Shown piece after piece: positions 14,289 to 22,556 of a stretch of 64,000 nt of DNA. How positions within the stretch are numbered: the stretch's first letter is position 1; each line of letters begins with the position of its first letter. This DNA comes from Methanococcoides sp. AM1 (GTDB lineage Archaea > Halobacteriota > Methanosarcinia > Methanosarcinales > Methanosarcinaceae), in NCBI RefSeq assembly GCF_900774055.1, contig NZ_CAAGSW010000002.1, forward strand, positions 372,001 through 436,000, given 5' to 3'. Position numbers and translations under genes: made by a program. The notes below the pieces were generated by a model that did not search any database, was not told the origin of the DNA, and saw only the letters and a program-made list of their open reading frames with translations.

Positions 14289-15524
14289 TTCTCTAATTTT
14301 TGCTTAACCCCATAAATCAACATCAAACGGCACATTTATATACGGTTAAAAAATCCCTTCCATGTTACCTCGACTAGAACTAACTCCAACTCACTGCATC
14401 AAAACTGTTTTACAGCCTCTTCTCGACAATATCCATATTCCAATCAATGGTTCTCTCAATTGCAAAGATCTATTTGCCAGTATTCTTGGCATGGCAACAT
14501 GGAATCGTTCAATTCATTCAATTCATAAACAGTATCATAAGATTCCTTGTGAAACATCAATGAGATACCATTTACAAAAAATCGAGTTGGATCAACTCAT
14601 TGAACACAATACAAAAATACTCTTACAATCATCACTTAAAACTCTCAAACAAAAGAAAAAGCATGACTTTGCTATTGATTATACGAATGATCCATACTAT
14701 GGAGGCATAGATGATAGCAATAATCGATATGTGATTAGAGGTCAAGCCAAAAAATCAACGAACTCATTCTATTCTTACATATCACTTTGCATTATTGACA
14801 AAGATGAAAGGGTTACAATTTCTGTGCTTCCTGTGAAAAAAGGAAACTCCAAGACAGATTATCTCAAATATTTCATAGACCAGATAAAACAGATTAAACT
14901 CAAGATCAATGTTCTTTGTTTGGACAGAGAATTCTATTCAAGAGAGGTTTTTTCTTTTTTACAGGAAAATGAGGTTGCACATATTGTTCCTGTTGTTAAA
15001 ATGGGAAAAAGGTTGAAAAATATTCTTGATGGAACAAAAAAGCGTTATGACACATATACGATGAATAGCACAAAAGGAAAAGTGGAGCTTGACATTGCTA
15101 TTGATGTCAAATACAGAAAAGGGAAGCGAGGAAAGAATGGGTGTGAGAACCTTGGATTTGTTGTTTATGGGATTAATTGGGATCCAAGAAAAGTCAGTGA
15201 CACTTACAGGAAAAGGTTTGCTATTGAATCGTCTTATAGGATGCGAAATGTGGTAAAACCTAAAACGTGTTCTAAAGACCCTATGTTACGATATTTTTAT
15301 GCGTTGATATCGTTTCTTTTCAAAAATGCATGGGTGTCAATACAGAGAATGCATTTCATGAAAGTGAAAAGAGGACCAAAGACGATTGAATCTGATATGT
15401 TTAGGTTTGATATGTTTGTTCATTTAATTGTGGAATGGGTGAGAAGAAAGTTGAAAGTTAGGTTAACTGTTAAGTGTTTTAGGTGAATGTGGAAATATTA
15501 TATGAGGGAATGAATATTAGTGAA
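14289..15524 (+). mobile_element. ISH3-like insertion sequence
   Basis: Imperfect terminal inverted repeats begin TTCTCTAATTTTT (14289) and, read from the right end, TTCACTAATATTC (ends 15524). They bracket one transposase gene, giving 1236 bp. Flanks GTAG (left) and GTAC (right) could be a target duplication with one change. The boundaries are my reading and may be off by a few bases. Confidence 0.6.
14362..15486 (+). CDS. DDE transposase, ISH3-like
   Basis: The 374-aa protein has an N-terminal helical DNA-binding part (residues 1-95) and a DDE-type core: HDFAIDYTNDPYYGG supplies the first Asp, INVLCLDREFYSREVFSFL the second, and RKRFAIESSYRMRN the Glu. The D-x-x-x-x-PYYG pattern and the overall length fit archaeal ISH3 transposases, although I cannot exclude a related archaeal family. 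The reading frame is intact, with an AT-rich leader and a TATA-like run at 14333-14342. It probably inserted recently, because the gene to its right is truncated. Confidence 0.85.
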   Translation: MLPRLELTPTHCIKTVLQPLLDNIHIPINGSLNCKDLFASILGMATWNRSIHSIHKQYHKIPCETSMRYHLQKIELDQLIEHNTKILLQSSLKTLKQKKKHDFAIDYTNDPYYGGIDDSNNRYVIRGQAKKSTNSFYSYISLCIIDKDERVTISVLPVKKGNSKTDYLKYFIDQIKQIKLKINVLCLDREFYSREVFSFLQENEVAHIVPVVKMGKRLKNILDGTKKRYDTYTMNSTKGKVELDIAIDVKYRKGKRGKNGCENLGFVVYGINWDPRKVSDTYRKRFAIESSYRMRNVVKPKTCSKDPMLRYFYALISFLFKNAWVSIQRMHFMKVKRGPKTIESDMFRFDMFVHLIVEWVRRKLKVRLTVKCFR

Positions 15525-16045
15525 GTACTGAAATTAGTTACAAGGATCTTCCTGACAACAAATTCACTACTGACGATTTTAAGTCATTCATTAGGAAAAA
15601 CAATTTTGTAGACTTTGTGAATGAGATTTACAGGACCAGGTTATCTTCAAAAGGCGTGAAAAACATTAAGGATCTGGTGCAACAAGTTGACAATTTCGAT
15701 GACTATGAAAAAGTATTGATGGCCTTTGAAGAAAGCGATCGGCGCAATTACAAAGGCAATGAAATAAAACCGAGTCCATGGAGCTTCGGAACAAAGTTGT
15801 TGCATTTCTATAATCCACAAGAAAATCCTATCCTAGATACGATTGTTAGAAATAATCTAAAACTAGGTTACATGGATGATCAATTATGTGTTGAGTTCAG
15901 GAAAGCAGCCAATTGTTTCGTAAATAAACACATTGGTTATTTTGAAAACATTGCTAAGTCGGAAACCATTAAAAAAGAATTAGAAGAGCGCTACATACCA
16001 ACACCGTTCTCAAAAATGGGATTGCTTGACATGGCACTATATTGA
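15524..16045 (+). pseudogene. Truncated hypothetical gene to the right of the insertion sequence
   Basis: The frame is open from the insertion-sequence edge (15524) to TGA at 16045, but no ATG occurs near its beginning; a GTG at 15617 is the first start. The peptide upstream of that GTG (SYKDLPDNKFTTDDFKSFIR) reads like real protein, so the gene probably lost its 5' end to the insertion. The C-terminal half has a PWSFGTKLLHFYNP motif, reminiscent of the S-F-x-x-K-x-x-H-F-x-N-P signature seen in uncharacterised proteins of accessory regions. Function is unknown. Confidence 0.55.
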
Positions 16046-16132
16046 AAATGGTGGGGGTGAACTTGTGGGCCCCTTTCCGTTGGGGGGGTGTGAAGCAAGA
16101 ATCGACAACATTAGATGCTGGATTGGGACAAT

Positions 16133-16366
16133 TCAGAGTTTCAGCCCGCCCCCATGACACTTATATTTCGTAGGTGTCACGCCAGGCTTCTCGGCAAGCA
16201 TTGCCTGATGCTTCTCCTGGCATTCCTTGCAACAATAAGGGAGCATGATAATCCCATATCTCTTGAAATAGTCAACAAATAACTTCTTCTTCTGCTCCGG
16301 AGGCATTTCCACGATATTGTTGCAGTCGGGATTACTGCAGCTGCACTGTACGAGATCAGCAGTCAA
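16133..16366 (-). CDS. Small Cys-rich protein, putative zinc binding (77 aa)
   Basis: It starts at TTG 16366 and ends at TGA 16133. Cysteine pairs CSCSNPDC and YCCKECQEKH resemble treble-clef or short zinc-finger knuckles around a helical MPPEQKKKLFVDYFKRYG segment. The start lies inside the 3' end of the upstream small ORF (16356-16553), so the two may be translationally coupled. I do not recognise a family. Confidence 0.5.
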   Translation of the reverse strand: MTADLVQCSCSNPDCNNIVEMPPEQKKKLFVDYFKRYGIIMLPYCCKECQEKHQAMLAEKPGVTPTKYKCHGGGLKL

Positions 16367-16553
16367 TTTGTACCACCCCGTTCACACATGCTTCCGGGTA
16401 GAGTTCACTGACTTCCATACCCTGATCTCCAATGCTGCAGCAGACATTGGTCACGTGGATCAGAAAAGGCAATCTTCGAGCTTCACAGGTAGGGAAATCA
16501 GAACATTTGTTTGTGCAGATTACTCCGTAATCAGACTTTGTGCATAACATCAT
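16356..16553 (-). CDS. Hypothetical Cys-rich 65-aa protein
   Basis: It starts at ATG 16553 or 16550 and overlaps the next gene by 11 bases. It contains eight cysteines (CTKSDYGVICTNKCSDFPTC at the start, VCC in the middle). No SD sequence is visible before the ATG. It could be a small metal-binding protein or chance; the overlap with the following Cys-rich gene is the main support. Confidence 0.35.
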   Translation of the reverse strand: MMLCTKSDYGVICTNKCSDFPTCEARRLPFLIHVTNVCCSIGDQGMEVSELYPEACVNGVVQIDC

Positions 16554-16585
16554 TATGATATGCGCTCTTTTTCATATATACCATT

Positions 16586-16735
16586 TTATCTACGTGTAAT
16601 TAAGTACGTGGATCTTGATTCATCAGTATACTTCTCAATCATATTAGCCGTGTAGATCTTCTGGACGACACCGTATTCCACGGAATCGAGAGTAACCTGG
16701 TCACCGACTTCCAGAGTGCCACAGAACGCGCTCAA
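16586..16735 (-). CDS. Small beta-rich hypothetical protein (49 aa)
   Basis: This minus-strand frame runs from TTG 16735 to TAA 16586. Its product has a compact beta pattern, SAFCGTLEVGDQVTLDSVEYG, then VVQKIYTANMIEKYTDE. It looks like real coding sequence, perhaps an OB- or SH3-like strand set, but the start region abuts a repeated block (16723-16815), so its N-terminus may be altered. No SD is visible. Confidence 0.35.
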   Translation of the reverse strand: MSAFCGTLEVGDQVTLDSVEYGVVQKIYTANMIEKYTDESRSTYLITRR

Positions 16736-16815
16736 GACAATTTTTACACATCAGCCTTATGTTTGTATGTCTTGCACGATTTGAAGCATCTGAGATGATT
16801 TTTAGCCTTTCTGGC
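16723..16815 (-). repeat. Copy B of the small-gene-end repeat
   Basis: It matches 13951-14050: a perfect 24-bp core at 16769-16792 (core GTCTTGCACGATTTGAAGCA...), plus TTTTTACACA[T/C]CAGCC at 16741-16756 and further patches. On the minus strand the core encodes HLRCFKSCKT. The repeat therefore probably marks the shared ends of two decayed paralogous genes, not an independent repeat element. Confidence 0.6.
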
Positions 16816-16996
16816 TGATAGGTTCAAACCGAATCCCGTGGTCACCCTTGTACGGCTTGTGATGATCTACATCTCCCTAGATTATATCATCATGAATCCC
16901 TTCCGGATATGCATCACATTTCCAGCCCAGGACTCCATGGTGTAAATGCTTACATTCGATGCATAATGGTGCTTGGCCTATCAGGGAATATACACT
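16802..16996 (-). pseudogene. Decayed small phage-type gene with internal TAG
   Basis: The minus-strand frame contains CIECKHLHHGVLGWKCDAYP, then EGIHDDII, a TAG at 16877-16879, then GDVDHHKPYKGDHGIRFEP. The G-x-x-D-H-x-x-P-Y-x-G-D-x-G-I-R-F-E signature is a known small-protein pattern in phages and mobile elements. No ATG, GTG or TTG lies between the preceding stop (16997-16999) and the conserved region. A frameshift seems to separate it from the HLRCFKSCKT tail. I treat it as a remnant; the TAG is not good evidence for recoding here. Confidence 0.55.
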
Positions 16997-17077
16997 TTAG
17001 TATATGCTTTGTTCAAGTACTCATAAAATAAGAAGCTATCAGGACAGTTGTTTTGATGTACACATTAGCCCCTTGCA

Positions 17078-19096
17078 TTAGTTGAGCTTTTTAATTATCT
17101 TTCCTTCGAAATCGTGATATTGATAATCATAGCCTTCCAGTGCTGCTTCCAGTTTCTCCCTTTCCTCACTAGTTGCAAAGATAATCTGTTGATTATATTC
17201 TTTTGCTTTTGATGAGCGCCTGAGTAAGTTATTATAACTTATTTGAGATGCATCTTGTTGACGTGGTTCATCGAAAATTAGCAGACCCGGATGGTTTGTT
17301 GCAAAATCACGTGACACTTCAAGTAATCCGCTCAAATATGCCCAGATTATTCTAATGAAGTCACTCGCAGACACATCAACCTTTAAATCAAAGGCTTCTA
17401 ATGTGGGTTTATATGTGTCATGGGATATTTCTATACTTTTACTGAAACTGCTAAAACCATATGCATCGAGTTGATGATTGAATGACTTCTCCAATAACTT
17501 TAATTTTTTGCGATCAGAGTTTGACAAGGTACCATCTGGAAGATGTTTTTCCCTTTCTAACAACGAATTCCATATAAATGCAAGATCTTCGAATTTACTT
17601 AAATTGAATTCGAACTCTTCCAAAATTCTCATCTGAAGATCTATTTTTTCTTCTAACAAAACCATTTTTCGCAGTGTTGATATTGAAGGCGTGTCTTCAC
17701 TCGAAGTTAGGGTCTGTTTCAGTGCGCGTATGTGTGCACGTATATCATTAACTTCGTTTCTTATGGAAAATAACTGATTATTCTTTACTTTAATTACTTC
17801 ATAATTACTTTCTTTCATTTTTGAAAATATTTCAATTTGGCTCTTGATGAATTTAATGTTCTCATCGACTGACATTGGTTCATCAAATGACTCATCTGCA
17901 ATCAAGTAGTCAGGAGTTTTTTGGTGACATACCGGACAAGTTTCATGTGTAGTAACTAAATTTTCATCTGAACCATATTTTCTTATCTTTTTGATGTCAT
18001 TGTTTCGACGCAGGTCTTCTTTCAGTGCACTCAACCGAATTTCAACTTCCTGATGTTGATTCTTTTCGAGATTAACTTCCTCAAAAATAGATCTCAATAC
18101 TACTTCTTTTTCTTCTAATAAATTCCGTGTGTCTTCCAGTTCCTTTACTAAAAGAGGTTCAGCTTGTCGAACAGTTGGTGTTTCTTCAGATTTCAAATGA
18201 GATAAAAGAACTTTATCTTCTTTGATTGCCCTCCTTATCGGAAGTTGCTTTTCATCCTGATAAACTCCAATATATGGCACTATCTTCGGAGGCCACGATG
18301 ATACGGGGGAACTTGGTAAGGATTGTATTGTTCCATTTATCGGAAGCAATAAATTATTACATACTGAAATTTGTGAGTCCCATTCGTTTTTTAAAATTTT
18401 CTTTTCTTCGACCAATTCTTGCTTTTTGATAGATACATTATATGCATCCAATTTTGCAAGATATTCAATGGATCGTTTACCAACTTCTTTGATCTTGTAA
18501 GTAGGCATGTTTGATTGTATGCCGCTCCAACCCACCTTCTGTTCAACAATCAATAAGGGGAAAATGCACTCTATATAGAGTTGAACTTCTTTTCCATCAT
18601 ATGTTCTTACCGTTGGAAGATCCCATCCTAAAAACGATTCAAGATATCTATGAAAACCCATTTCATTCTTTGCAGCTCCTGGATCCCTTACATAAAAATC
18701 GTGTTTTTCGTAGTCACCTTTTTTATTTGATAATGCAGGTCCATAAAACACAGAGATTAAACGGGTATCATGCTCAGTCTTGACAGCTCTCTTAATAGTG
18801 ATTACATCACCATTTCCATTGCTGATTTCTAAAAACACATCTGATTCGAGCACGTTAATTTCTTCACCATCGTCTACTAAGCGCGAAGTCATAACAGGTG
18901 GTAAAGGGACTATATTTTTTGAGGTGAGCATTCTTTCTAGCCCAAGGGCATACATTATCGATTGAACACATGTTGATTTCCCGGAAGTATTATCTGCCCT
19001 TAATATCACGAGCCCATCCTCAAATGGGATATTTACTCCATATAAACCTCGATTTGTTCTTATATCGAGTGAAAGTTGCCTAAGGTGCAGGGACAT
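17078..19096 (-). CDS. Rad50/SMC-like ATPase of an ABC-three-component system
   Basis: This 672-aa protein has a P-loop near residues 34-42 (ADNTSGKSTCVQSI) and a long helical middle predicted to be coiled coil (residues about 225-560). A CxxC hook sits near its centre (HETCPVCHQKTPDYL). At the C-terminus is a Walker B stretch, HPGLLIFDEPRQQD, followed by the H-loop-like IIFATSEEREKL. This is the Rad50/SMC class of ABC ATPase. The two genes upstream, in the same operon, are a winged-helix protein and a nuclease-like protein, which is the three-gene order of ABC-3C conflict systems. The SD GGAGGAA lies in the end of the preceding gene, 2 bp before the ATG. Role: probably sensing foreign DNA and licensing the effector. 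Confidence 0.82.
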   Translation of the reverse strand: MSLHLRQLSLDIRTNRGLYGVNIPFEDGLVILRADNTSGKSTCVQSIMYALGLERMLTSKNIVPLPPVMTSRLVDDGEEINVLESDVFLEISNGNGDVITIKRAVKTEHDTRLISVFYGPALSNKKGDYEKHDFYVRDPGAAKNEMGFHRYLESFLGWDLPTVRTYDGKEVQLYIECIFPLLIVEQKVGWSGIQSNMPTYKIKEVGKRSIEYLAKLDAYNVSIKKQELVEEKKILKNEWDSQISVCNNLLLPINGTIQSLPSSPVSSWPPKIVPYIGVYQDEKQLPIRRAIKEDKVLLSHLKSEETPTVRQAEPLLVKELEDTRNLLEEKEVVLRSIFEEVNLEKNQHQEVEIRLSALKEDLRRNNDIKKIRKYGSDENLVTTHETCPVCHQKTPDYLIADESFDEPMSVDENIKFIKSQIEIFSKMKESNYEVIKVKNNQLFSIRNEVNDIRAHIRALKQTLTSSEDTPSISTLRKMVLLEEKIDLQMRILEEFEFNLSKFEDLAFIWNSLLEREKHLPDGTLSNSDRKKLKLLEKSFNHQLDAYGFSSFSKSIEISHDTYKPTLEAFDLKVDVSASDFIRIIWAYLSGLLEVSRDFATNHPGLLIFDEPRQQDASQISYNNLLRRSSKAKEYNQQIIFATSEEREKLEAALEGYDYQYHDFEGKIIKKLN

Positions 19097-19098
19097 TA

Positions 19099-19578
19099 TC
19101 AGATTCCTCCGTTGAGTAAAACATTGACATCTTTTTCATTTATGTATGGTTTTATGCTTCTTAAAAAGTCCTTTTCTGTTGTAAAACAGTCATGAAGGGT
19201 TTCTATCTTATTTGCAAATTGTTTCCCTTTAGGAGTTAACCTTATCCCAGTAGAGTTCCCATATTCCATCACCACCAGCCCATGTCCTTTCGCAAAATCG
19301 ATGGCCCTGCTTATTCCGGGCTCAATTCGGATAACAATGTCATGCAGTGGTTTTTTTTCAATAAAATATCCATGTAAGATTTCACGGTTTTCGGGTGATC
19401 TAATAGCCCAATTTATTACATTTACTTTTTTTAGACTTGCTTTTTTGCCTCTGCTATAATCAAGAATTAACACCAAAACAGTAACTCTCCAATCTGGTCG
19501 AAGATCGGGTGGAATTGGTCTGGGCCGTCGAGTAAAGCTGAAGGGGATGTTTATTTGTGGGATGTCGGCTTCTCTCAT
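19099..19578 (-). CDS. Winged-helix middle component of the ABC-3C operon
   Basis: The 159-aa protein begins with a Pro-rich segment (FTRRPRPIPPDLRPDWR). A helix (VTVLVLILDYSRGKKASLKKVNVINWAIRS) is followed by a winged-helix-like region ending in FAKGHGLVVMEYGNSTGIRLTPKGKQFANKI. Small winged-helix 'middle components' link the ATPase to the effector in ABC-3C systems. Its ATG overlaps the effector's stop by 4 bp (ATGA), and the ATPase gene starts 2 bp after its stop, so the three proteins are made together. Assignment rests on fold pattern and gene order, not on a database match. Confidence 0.7.
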   Translation of the reverse strand: MREADIPQINIPFSFTRRPRPIPPDLRPDWRVTVLVLILDYSRGKKASLKKVNVINWAIRSPENREILHGYFIEKKPLHDIVIRIEPGISRAIDFAKGHGLVVMEYGNSTGIRLTPKGKQFANKIETLHDCFTTEKDFLRSIKPYINEKDVNVLLNGGI

Positions 19579-20507
19579 ATATAATCCTCATAATCAGAGA
19601 AATCAAGTGGACAACGCAATAGCCAATAAGAGATTGCTTCATAAGCTAAAATATTGACCGTTTGAGGCCTTAATCCTTTGAGTTCGTTAGTTAACTCGTC
19701 AGTATATTGTCTCATAGTATCATTAAATATCTCTGCTGGGGTACTGCTTGAAATAGACGTCTCTACTGAAAGGAAACGCTCTCTATCTTCTTTTGTTTTC
19801 AGTGCCTTTACATGTAAATCGGGATATTTAGATTTTAGATTATCTAGCACATTTTGTCCACTTATGTAATGATTTATGAAATCCATCTTTAGCTTTTCTT
19901 TTTTCTCATGACTAAAATTCCGAGGGGCCAATAAATTTATTTTTCTTTCTAAGTTTGCAATCATCTCATTATTCCCATCTGCAAAAATGGAGCATGCGTC
20001 TGCAGGCAAATCGTCCGGATCTACTCTTTCTTTTGTTAATCCACTGTCATGCAGTTGTGCAAGTTCTACTGCAAAATAATCCCGATCTATAATGTTAATG
20101 TGAAAATTTTCAGCAACGTAAGGTAAATTTAGTTCTCGAACTTCTTGGGCTTTTTTCTCAGCATGGTCCTGTAGTTTTTTAGTATTCCAATATGGTACAA
20201 CAAAAAGCCAGTGGGATATTTTTGTTGTTCCTAAAAGTTTTAATAATCCATCCGAGTTATTAATAAATTTAGTAATATCTCTAGTTATTTTATCTCTTTG
20301 TCGTCTATACCGAACATCGTGCTCCACAGGCTCTTCCACTGCATAACATTGGTATGCATATCCACTGTATGTGAAGCCCTCTAAGCCGTAATCTCCCCCA
20401 TCCGAATCTGGAATTTCAGCGAAATCATAACCATGTTTGCGTTTCAAAAGAACAACAATATGACGTTGCCATTCTTCTCCTCCCTCTTTCCACGTTATGC
20501 CTGGCAT
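19575..20507 (-). CDS. REase-like nuclease effector of the ABC-3C operon
   Basis: The 310-aa protein opens MPGITWKEGGEEWQRHIVVL. It carries a PD-(D/E)xK/Mrr-like core in residues 12-60: E in GGEEWQ, PDSDGGDYGLEGF, and YQCY in the position where Mrr-like enzymes have QxK. The loss of the usual Lys (Tyr at that place) is common in some REase-like families, but activity should not be assumed. The remaining 200 residues are helical, probably the surface that meets the middle component. It is the first gene of the operon, with AGAGGTAG before the ATG. A small divergent protein family lies upstream at 20688. Confidence 0.72.
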   Translation of the reverse strand: MPGITWKEGGEEWQRHIVVLLKRKHGYDFAEIPDSDGGDYGLEGFTYSGYAYQCYAVEEPVEHDVRYRRQRDKITRDITKFINNSDGLLKLLGTTKISHWLFVVPYWNTKKLQDHAEKKAQEVRELNLPYVAENFHINIIDRDYFAVELAQLHDSGLTKERVDPDDLPADACSIFADGNNEMIANLERKINLLAPRNFSHEKKEKLKMDFINHYISGQNVLDNLKSKYPDLHVKALKTKEDRERFLSVETSISSSTPAEIFNDTMRQYTDELTNELKGLRPQTVNILAYEAISYWLLRCPLDFSDYEDYI

Positions 20508-20687
20508 AGAAAACTACCTCTTTTTAACACGGTTTGTTTTATTTTTTGTTCGCTTGTCCCGGTTTCTTTCCAATGTTCGATATGCAGTAAAGTTATTCAT
20601 ACTATTAAATTTTACAAAAATTTAATTGATGATCTCCTCTACTACGATGGGATCTTTGTTAGATGAACAAAGTGATTCATTTCGTAG

Positions 20688-21044
20688 TTATGCTGTTCTT
20701 TTTTCCACGAAGTACAAATGTTGTCTGTCCGGGCAATACATGTCAAGATCTATTTTCATTCTCTGTATTAAATCGCAGCAGTACTTTGATGCGACCCCGA
20801 AATACTTCTTCAGAAGTTTGCAGAATTCATCGGTGGTCATGCCATTGTAGACATACCCTTCTAGTTCCAGGAGGATATCCCTGGCCAACTGCTCCTCAGA
20901 TATTGTCTCAGTGATGGTCACTTCATCCAATGTATGTACGTACTCGTAAGTGGATCCTTTTCTGTATAGATCTTCAGTTACATGCAATCGGATATTTTGA
21001 TAGTCGGTCTGACCACATTTTGAGCATTTTGTTTTTACATACAT
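20688..21044 (-). CDS. Hypothetical 118-aa protein with N-terminal zinc knuckle, paralogue of 21893-22177
   Basis: I choose ATG 21044 (MYVKTKCSKCGQTDYQNI), preceded by GGGGGCGG. The N-terminus has a CxxC pair. The C-terminal half (EEQLARDILLELEGYVYNGM, then CKLLKKYFGVASKYCCDLI) resembles the C-terminal half of the protein at 21893-22177: a helix, a two-residue turn, then LLK-x-x-F-G and a final LI-x-R. I infer that the two are paralogues within the element. Function unknown. Confidence 0.6.
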   Translation of the reverse strand: MYVKTKCSKCGQTDYQNIRLHVTEDLYRKGSTYEYVHTLDEVTITETISEEQLARDILLELEGYVYNGMTTDEFCKLLKKYFGVASKYCCDLIQRMKIDLDMYCPDRQHLYFVEKRTA

Positions 21045-21068
21045 TTCCGCGCCCCCACGCTGCAATGG

Positions 21069-21353
21069 TTATTCTAAAATAATTTCTTTGGATGATATTT
21101 TCTTGAACTCGCCTTCGGGTTCAGCTTCACAGATTGATTTGATTAACGAGCGGCCTTCTTCGGTTTGAAGATATGCAACGACTGCTTGACGGGCTGTTTC
21201 TTCATCAACTGTGGGCTTGTGCTGATCTGCAAAGTACTCTAGTGCTCGAATAACTGCCTCTGTTGCGGTTCTTGCAAACCCTTTCTCGACCATGAACTCG
21301 ATGTTTTCAAGTGCATTTTTGGTCAATCTGAATCCCGTCTGTTTTGTAGTCAT
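21069..21353 (-). CDS. Small ribbon-helix-helix-type regulator (94 aa)
   Basis: I place the start at ATG 21353 (MTTKQTGFRLTKNALENIEF); the longer upstream frame is not protein-like. The first 45 residues fit a ribbon-helix-helix or related DNA-binding domain: one strand (QTGFRLT), then helices KNALENIEFMVEKG and TATEAVIRALEYFADQH. The acidic helical tail is of unknown use. It is divergent from the AbrB-like gene at 21442, and both could act on the 88-bp region between them, which has TATA-like runs. Confidence 0.65.
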   Translation of the reverse strand: MTTKQTGFRLTKNALENIEFMVEKGFARTATEAVIRALEYFADQHKPTVDEETARQAVVAYLQTEEGRSLIKSICEAEPEGEFKKISSKEIILE

Positions 21354-21441
21354 ATCTCTTCGTGTATAACATATGTATAAACAAAAGATATAAATACGTG
21401 GTATGACAATGATTATACAATAGCTATACGGAGCATACCCA

Positions 21442-21609
21442 ATGACTGTGAGAAAAATATACTCCAGTAATGAAGGCCGTCTTCTAATCTCTATACCTGC
21501 GTTTCTCCGGGACAAATTCAACCTGGAAAAAGGCGATACAGTAGACGTAGACTGCAACAACGAACAGATTATAATCACCCCTATCAGGGAGACTGAAAAC
21601 AAAGAATAA
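21442..21609 (+). CDS. AbrB/MazE-type DNA-binding protein (55 aa)
   Basis: Sequence pattern: MTVRKIYSSNEGRLLISIP, then FLRDKFNLEKGDTVDVDCNNEQIIITPI. This is a complete swapped-hairpin SpoVT/AbrB domain, with the I-P-A-F-L-R-D-x-x-L-E-K-G-D-x-V core. The gene runs from ATG 21442 to TAA 21609. Such proteins regulate their own promoters or act as antitoxins; no toxin-like gene follows. With the divergent ribbon-helix-helix gene it may form the control switch of the element. Confidence 0.78.
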   Translation: MTVRKIYSSNEGRLLISIPAFLRDKFNLEKGDTVDVDCNNEQIIITPIRETENKE

Positions 21610-21737
21610 GATGATACATTAAAGGGATCCCCAGGGCGAACCCCAGAAACCCACAGTAATGACTCGCAATCATATCTACGGTTTCTGGCCTTATAAATGT
21701 TCGTTCCTCCGGGATCTGCCCTATGGAGGAAACAGAA

Positions 21738-21893
21738 ATGAGCAAACAAAGATGGATTTGTATGAATTGTGGAAAGTTCGTCTACTTCCCTTCAGTAGAC
21801 GCAGAGACAAGAGAAACGATCTGCACACATTGCAGAAAGCCAGAATTAGTAGAAGTGCCAGCCGAACAACTGACAGCCGCAGGGGTGGCCTGA
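21738..21893 (+). CDS. Small zinc-ribbon protein (51 aa)
   Basis: ATG 21738 with GGAGGA at 21726-21731, TGA at 21891-21893. The product has two CxxC pairs, WICMNCGKFVYFPS and TICTHCRKPELVE, 20 residues apart, a standard small zinc ribbon. The next gene starts within its stop codon. It is first in a chain of overlapping small genes leading to the primase-helicase gene. Confidence 0.6.
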   Translation: MSKQRWICMNCGKFVYFPSVDAETRETICTHCRKPELVEVPAEQLTAAGVA

Positions 21894-22177
21894 TGTACAT
21901 CCCTGTAACCACCTGTGATGATCTGCCTGTATATGCTGATGTCAAGATGCAGATAGTAATGGACGGTGACAACATCACGGACATCCTCAGCTACCAGGTT
22001 GATGATTTCGTGATTGAAGATGAGCTTGTGAATGATATCAAGCGTGTTCTGGCTGGTGTTAAAATTGCCAGCTATGAGGATCTTGAAGTGCTACTGAAGG
22101 ATCGCTTTGGCATCTTTCCTGGATCTTGTCCTGGCCTCATTCATCGAGTTTCATGTGCTGTAAAGGTGAACGCATGA
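21893..22177 (+). CDS. Hypothetical 94-aa protein, paralogue of 20688-21044
   Basis: ATG 21893 overlaps the TGA of the zinc-ribbon gene by one base. The C-terminal half contains DELVNDIKRVLAGVKIASYE, then LLKDRFGIFPGSCPGLIHRV. The spacing of hydrophobic residues and the FGI/LI-x-R ending match the protein at 20688-21044. The N-terminal half lacks the CxxC pair of that paralogue. No function can be named. Confidence 0.6.
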   Translation: MYIPVTTCDDLPVYADVKMQIVMDGDNITDILSYQVDDFVIEDELVNDIKRVLAGVKIASYEDLEVLLKDRFGIFPGSCPGLIHRVSCAVKVNA

Positions 22178-22404
22178 ACTCTGATGTGATTGACGGTGAT
22201 GCTGTCAGAGGCTATATGGACACGGAAATGCCAGCCGTTGTTAAGCATCCCTTGGGTACCACTCCCGTGACAGTGATCTTGCAGAACTACACCTACAAAA
22301 ATGCAAAGATGGGGGTTGATGGTGGCCAGTTCTATGACATGGATGATCTTGTGAATACTGCATTAGTCCACTTTTTAGCAACCGTTCGGAGGCGAGAACA
22401 ATGA
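22174..22404 (+). CDS. Hypothetical 76-aa protein
   Basis: ATG 22174 overlaps the previous stop by 4 bp (ATGA) and has GGTGA eight bases upstream. The product (MNSDVIDGDAVRGYMDTEMP, then VTVILQNYTYKNAKMGVDG) is soluble and acidic with no recognised family. Its place inside a chain of coupled genes ahead of the replication protein suggests an accessory role of the element. Confidence 0.55.
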   Translation: MNSDVIDGDAVRGYMDTEMPAVVKHPLGTTPVTVILQNYTYKNAKMGVDGGQFYDMDDLVNTALVHFLATVRRREQ

Positions 22405-22556
22405 CCGATACTGAGGTTCTTCAACAACACCCACTTGTTCAAGAGTTTGCATCTGCCCATGATGATCCTGAGCTCTATCAGATCATTGAGAAAACTAATC
22501 CAACACTCAAGATGCTGGTGGATGTGGCCAGTGAGATCATGGAGGATGATCAATGA
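22401..22556 (+). CDS. Hypothetical 51-aa acidic protein
   Basis: ATG 22401 overlaps the previous TGA (ATGA). The product is helical and acidic: MTDTEVLQQHPLVQEFASAH, then ELYQIIEKTNPTLKMLVDVA. The reading frame is kept between coupled neighbours, which is the main reason to accept it. Confidence 0.5.
   Translation: MTDTEVLQQHPLVQEFASAHDDPELYQIIEKTNPTLKMLVDVASEIMEDDQ

Noticed and set aside
20508-20600. N-terminal extension of the REase-like effector through an in-frame TAG (basic 28-codon frame from an upstream ATG)
   Set aside because: ATG 20507 has a proper SD and starts a complete domain. The upstream peptide is low-complexity and basic, so the open frame is probably chance.
21069-21749. 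226-aa version of the ribbon-helix-helix gene
   Set aside because: The upstream part overlaps the divergent AbrB-like gene and is rich in unlikely Cys/Phe/Ser text. The ATG at 21353 starts the real domain.
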